From the NCBI GenBank assembly GCA_030426875.1, contig JAUHXI010000079.1, positions 1 through 6,641 on the forward strand: DNA of 6,641 nt, given 5' to 3'. The stretch is from a bacterium. GTDB taxonomy: Bacteria > Patescibacteriota > Gracilibacteria > UM-FILTER-43-11. The translations under genes were made by a program, and so were the position numbers. Shown here one piece after another: positions 6,081 to 6,641 of the stretch; position 1 is the first letter of the stretch, and every line of letters begins with the position of its first letter. Below the pieces are notes generated by a model that worked only from the letters and a program-made list of their open reading frames with translations, searched no databases and was not told where the DNA came from.

Positions 6081-6389
6081 ATGAATCCATTTGATGAAAA
6101 GCTAACAGCAGCAATAAAAAAGGGGCTTAAAAAAGCAGAAGACAACAATGATATTGTTATTAGTACAATGATAATGAGCAATGTAACCTCTATTGTTGTA
6201 GAGGAAATTAAAAAAGTATACTCTGGTGGAACTCTAACACCTAATGAAATATTAGGCATATGCCTAGTTTTGGAATATGCATCAAAAGATAAAGCTTTCT
6301 ATGATTGGGAAATGCCAACTTTATCAGGATACAAGGCTAAAGAAATGGAAGAATTAGCAACAAAACTACGAAAGAGTGTTGGCATGTAA
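6081..6389 (+). CDS. Hypothetical protein, small and low-GC
   Basis: I do not recognise a family for this 102-residue protein. It starts at ATG 6081, preceded by an A-rich stretch (TCAAAGAAAAC) without a true Shine-Dalgarno site, and ends in TAA with another stop two codons on. The N-terminal third is Lys/Asp-rich and looks helical (residues 3-25). Next comes a hydrophobic, Met/Ile/Val-rich stretch (26-41), another helix with LTPNEILGICLVLEYASKDKAF (52-73), and a basic end. There is no convincing membrane segment, signal peptide or cysteine pair (a single Cys). By my count the gene is about 33% GC, clearly lower than hisS or nth, and it uses ATA for Ile several times, which suggests a different origin. 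It lies between the palindrome after nth and a convergent gene. It is likely a real gene given its length and composition, but it has no assignable function. Confidence 0.6.
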   Translation: MNPFDEKLTAAIKKGLKKAEDNNDIVISTMIMSNVTSIVVEEIKKVYSGGTLTPNEILGICLVLEYASKDKAFYDWEMPTLSGYKAKEMEELATKLRKSVGM

Positions 6390-6437
6390 TAATAAAAAAT
6401 GTGATGAGCTTCTACTAGGCCACTCGGATTCTTCACA

Positions 6438-6641
6438 TCAACTCAATGAGCAGAATTCAACTGTTCCCTTTTGATTTGTTTCAATTTTTAAAATGAAAAA
6501 ATTTGAATCAGAAAGCTCAATCGCCCCACTTATCCCTCCATTCCTTTGAAAACTTTTAAAGCCTCTAAAATGCTCTTTTCCGGCCATGAATTCAACAAAG
6601 CGAACACCCATCCCAAAAACTCCCCTAGGCAAAGGAGCTGC
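6438..6641 (-). CDS. Partial C-terminal coding fragment, possibly PilZ-like
   Basis: An open frame on the - strand enters at the right edge and ends at TGA (6440-6438). It gives about 67 residues with no upstream stop within the window, so the true start lies outside. The readable start AAPLPRGVFGMGVRFVEF includes GMGVRFVEF, which resembles the late strand of PilZ (c-di-GMP-binding) domains (G-x-G-x-x-F). The RxxxR and D/NxSxxG c-di-GMP motifs would lie upstream and cannot be checked. The last ~20 residues are polar. The orientation converges with the small gene at 6081-6389. A TTG at 6632 could be a start, but the frame continues to the edge. This may also be a chance open frame; the PilZ suggestion is weak. 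Confidence 0.35.
   Translation of the reverse strand, partial: AAPLPRGVFGMGVRFVEFMAGKEHFRGFKSFQRNGGISGAIELSDSNFFILKIETNQKGTVEFCSLS

Noticed and set aside
6059..6259. - strand open frame opposite the small hypothetical gene
   Set aside because: Its hydrophobic translation arises from the complement of Lys/Glu-rich helix codons; the + strand frame is longer and has a better start.
144..6389. Alternative genetic code with TGA as a sense codon (as in Gracilibacteria or Absconditabacteria)
   Set aside because: TGA falls where the SBP and AroE-like domains end, TGG encodes Trp throughout, glycine is encoded by GGN, and no in-frame TGA is needed inside any gene.
6401..6436. Hairpin between the convergent genes at the right end as a shared terminator
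   Set aside because: Only about 6 bp (ATGTGA/TCACAT) can pair over a loop of some 25-30 bases with no T tract.
1..6641. tRNA, rRNA, CRISPR array, insertion sequence or transposase
   Set aside because: No cloverleaf-like segment, no regularly spaced repeats and no transposase-like protein were seen on either strand.

Overview
The window is a gene-dense bacterial segment with six apparently complete genes on the + strand and what looks like the tail of one gene on the - strand at the right edge. Overall base composition is moderately AT-rich, the gaps between genes are very AT-rich, and almost no start codon has a well-placed Shine-Dalgarno sequence. TGA, TAG and TAA all act as stops, so the standard bacterial code fits. 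The canonical TTGAAA-N17-TGCTATAAT promoter in front of the first gene argues against Bacteroidota-type promoters. The substrate-binding protein has a membrane anchor in place of a lipoprotein signal, and several housekeeping enzymes are remodelled. These points are compatible with an uncultivated, possibly Patescibacteria (CPR)-like lineage, but that placement is a low-confidence inference.

Layout. Positions 1-143 hold a strong promoter. Positions 144-2835 hold three genes in a row: an RsbW/SpoIIAB-type ATPase-fold protein, a STAS-domain anti-sigma-antagonist-like protein, and a membrane-anchored family-5 (peptide/nickel-type) solute-binding protein with no transporter partners in the window. 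The first two form a probable partner-switching pair. The third may be co-transcribed with them and could supply an extracellular input, but this is speculation from position only. Positions 3049-4359 encode a full-length histidyl-tRNA synthetase homologue whose motif 2 and motif 3 arginines appear to be replaced. Positions 4487-5305 encode a shikimate-dehydrogenase-fold protein that lacks most of the known substrate-binding and catalytic residues. It is followed with a 2-base gap by an endonuclease III gene (5308-5949) with intact catalytic residues but an unusual cysteine pattern at its C-terminus.

A perfect 38-bp palindrome covers the nth stop codon. After it comes a small orphan gene (6081-6389) of clearly lower GC content. 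It converges on a C-terminal coding fragment on the - strand (6438 to the edge) with faint PilZ-like character.

The points most worth following are: two neighbouring genes (hisS-like and aroE-like) with intact folds but altered active sites; the partner-switching pair beside an orphan binding protein; the AT-rich repeats that recur in both orientations in two intergenic gaps; and the perfect palindrome at 5939-5976.
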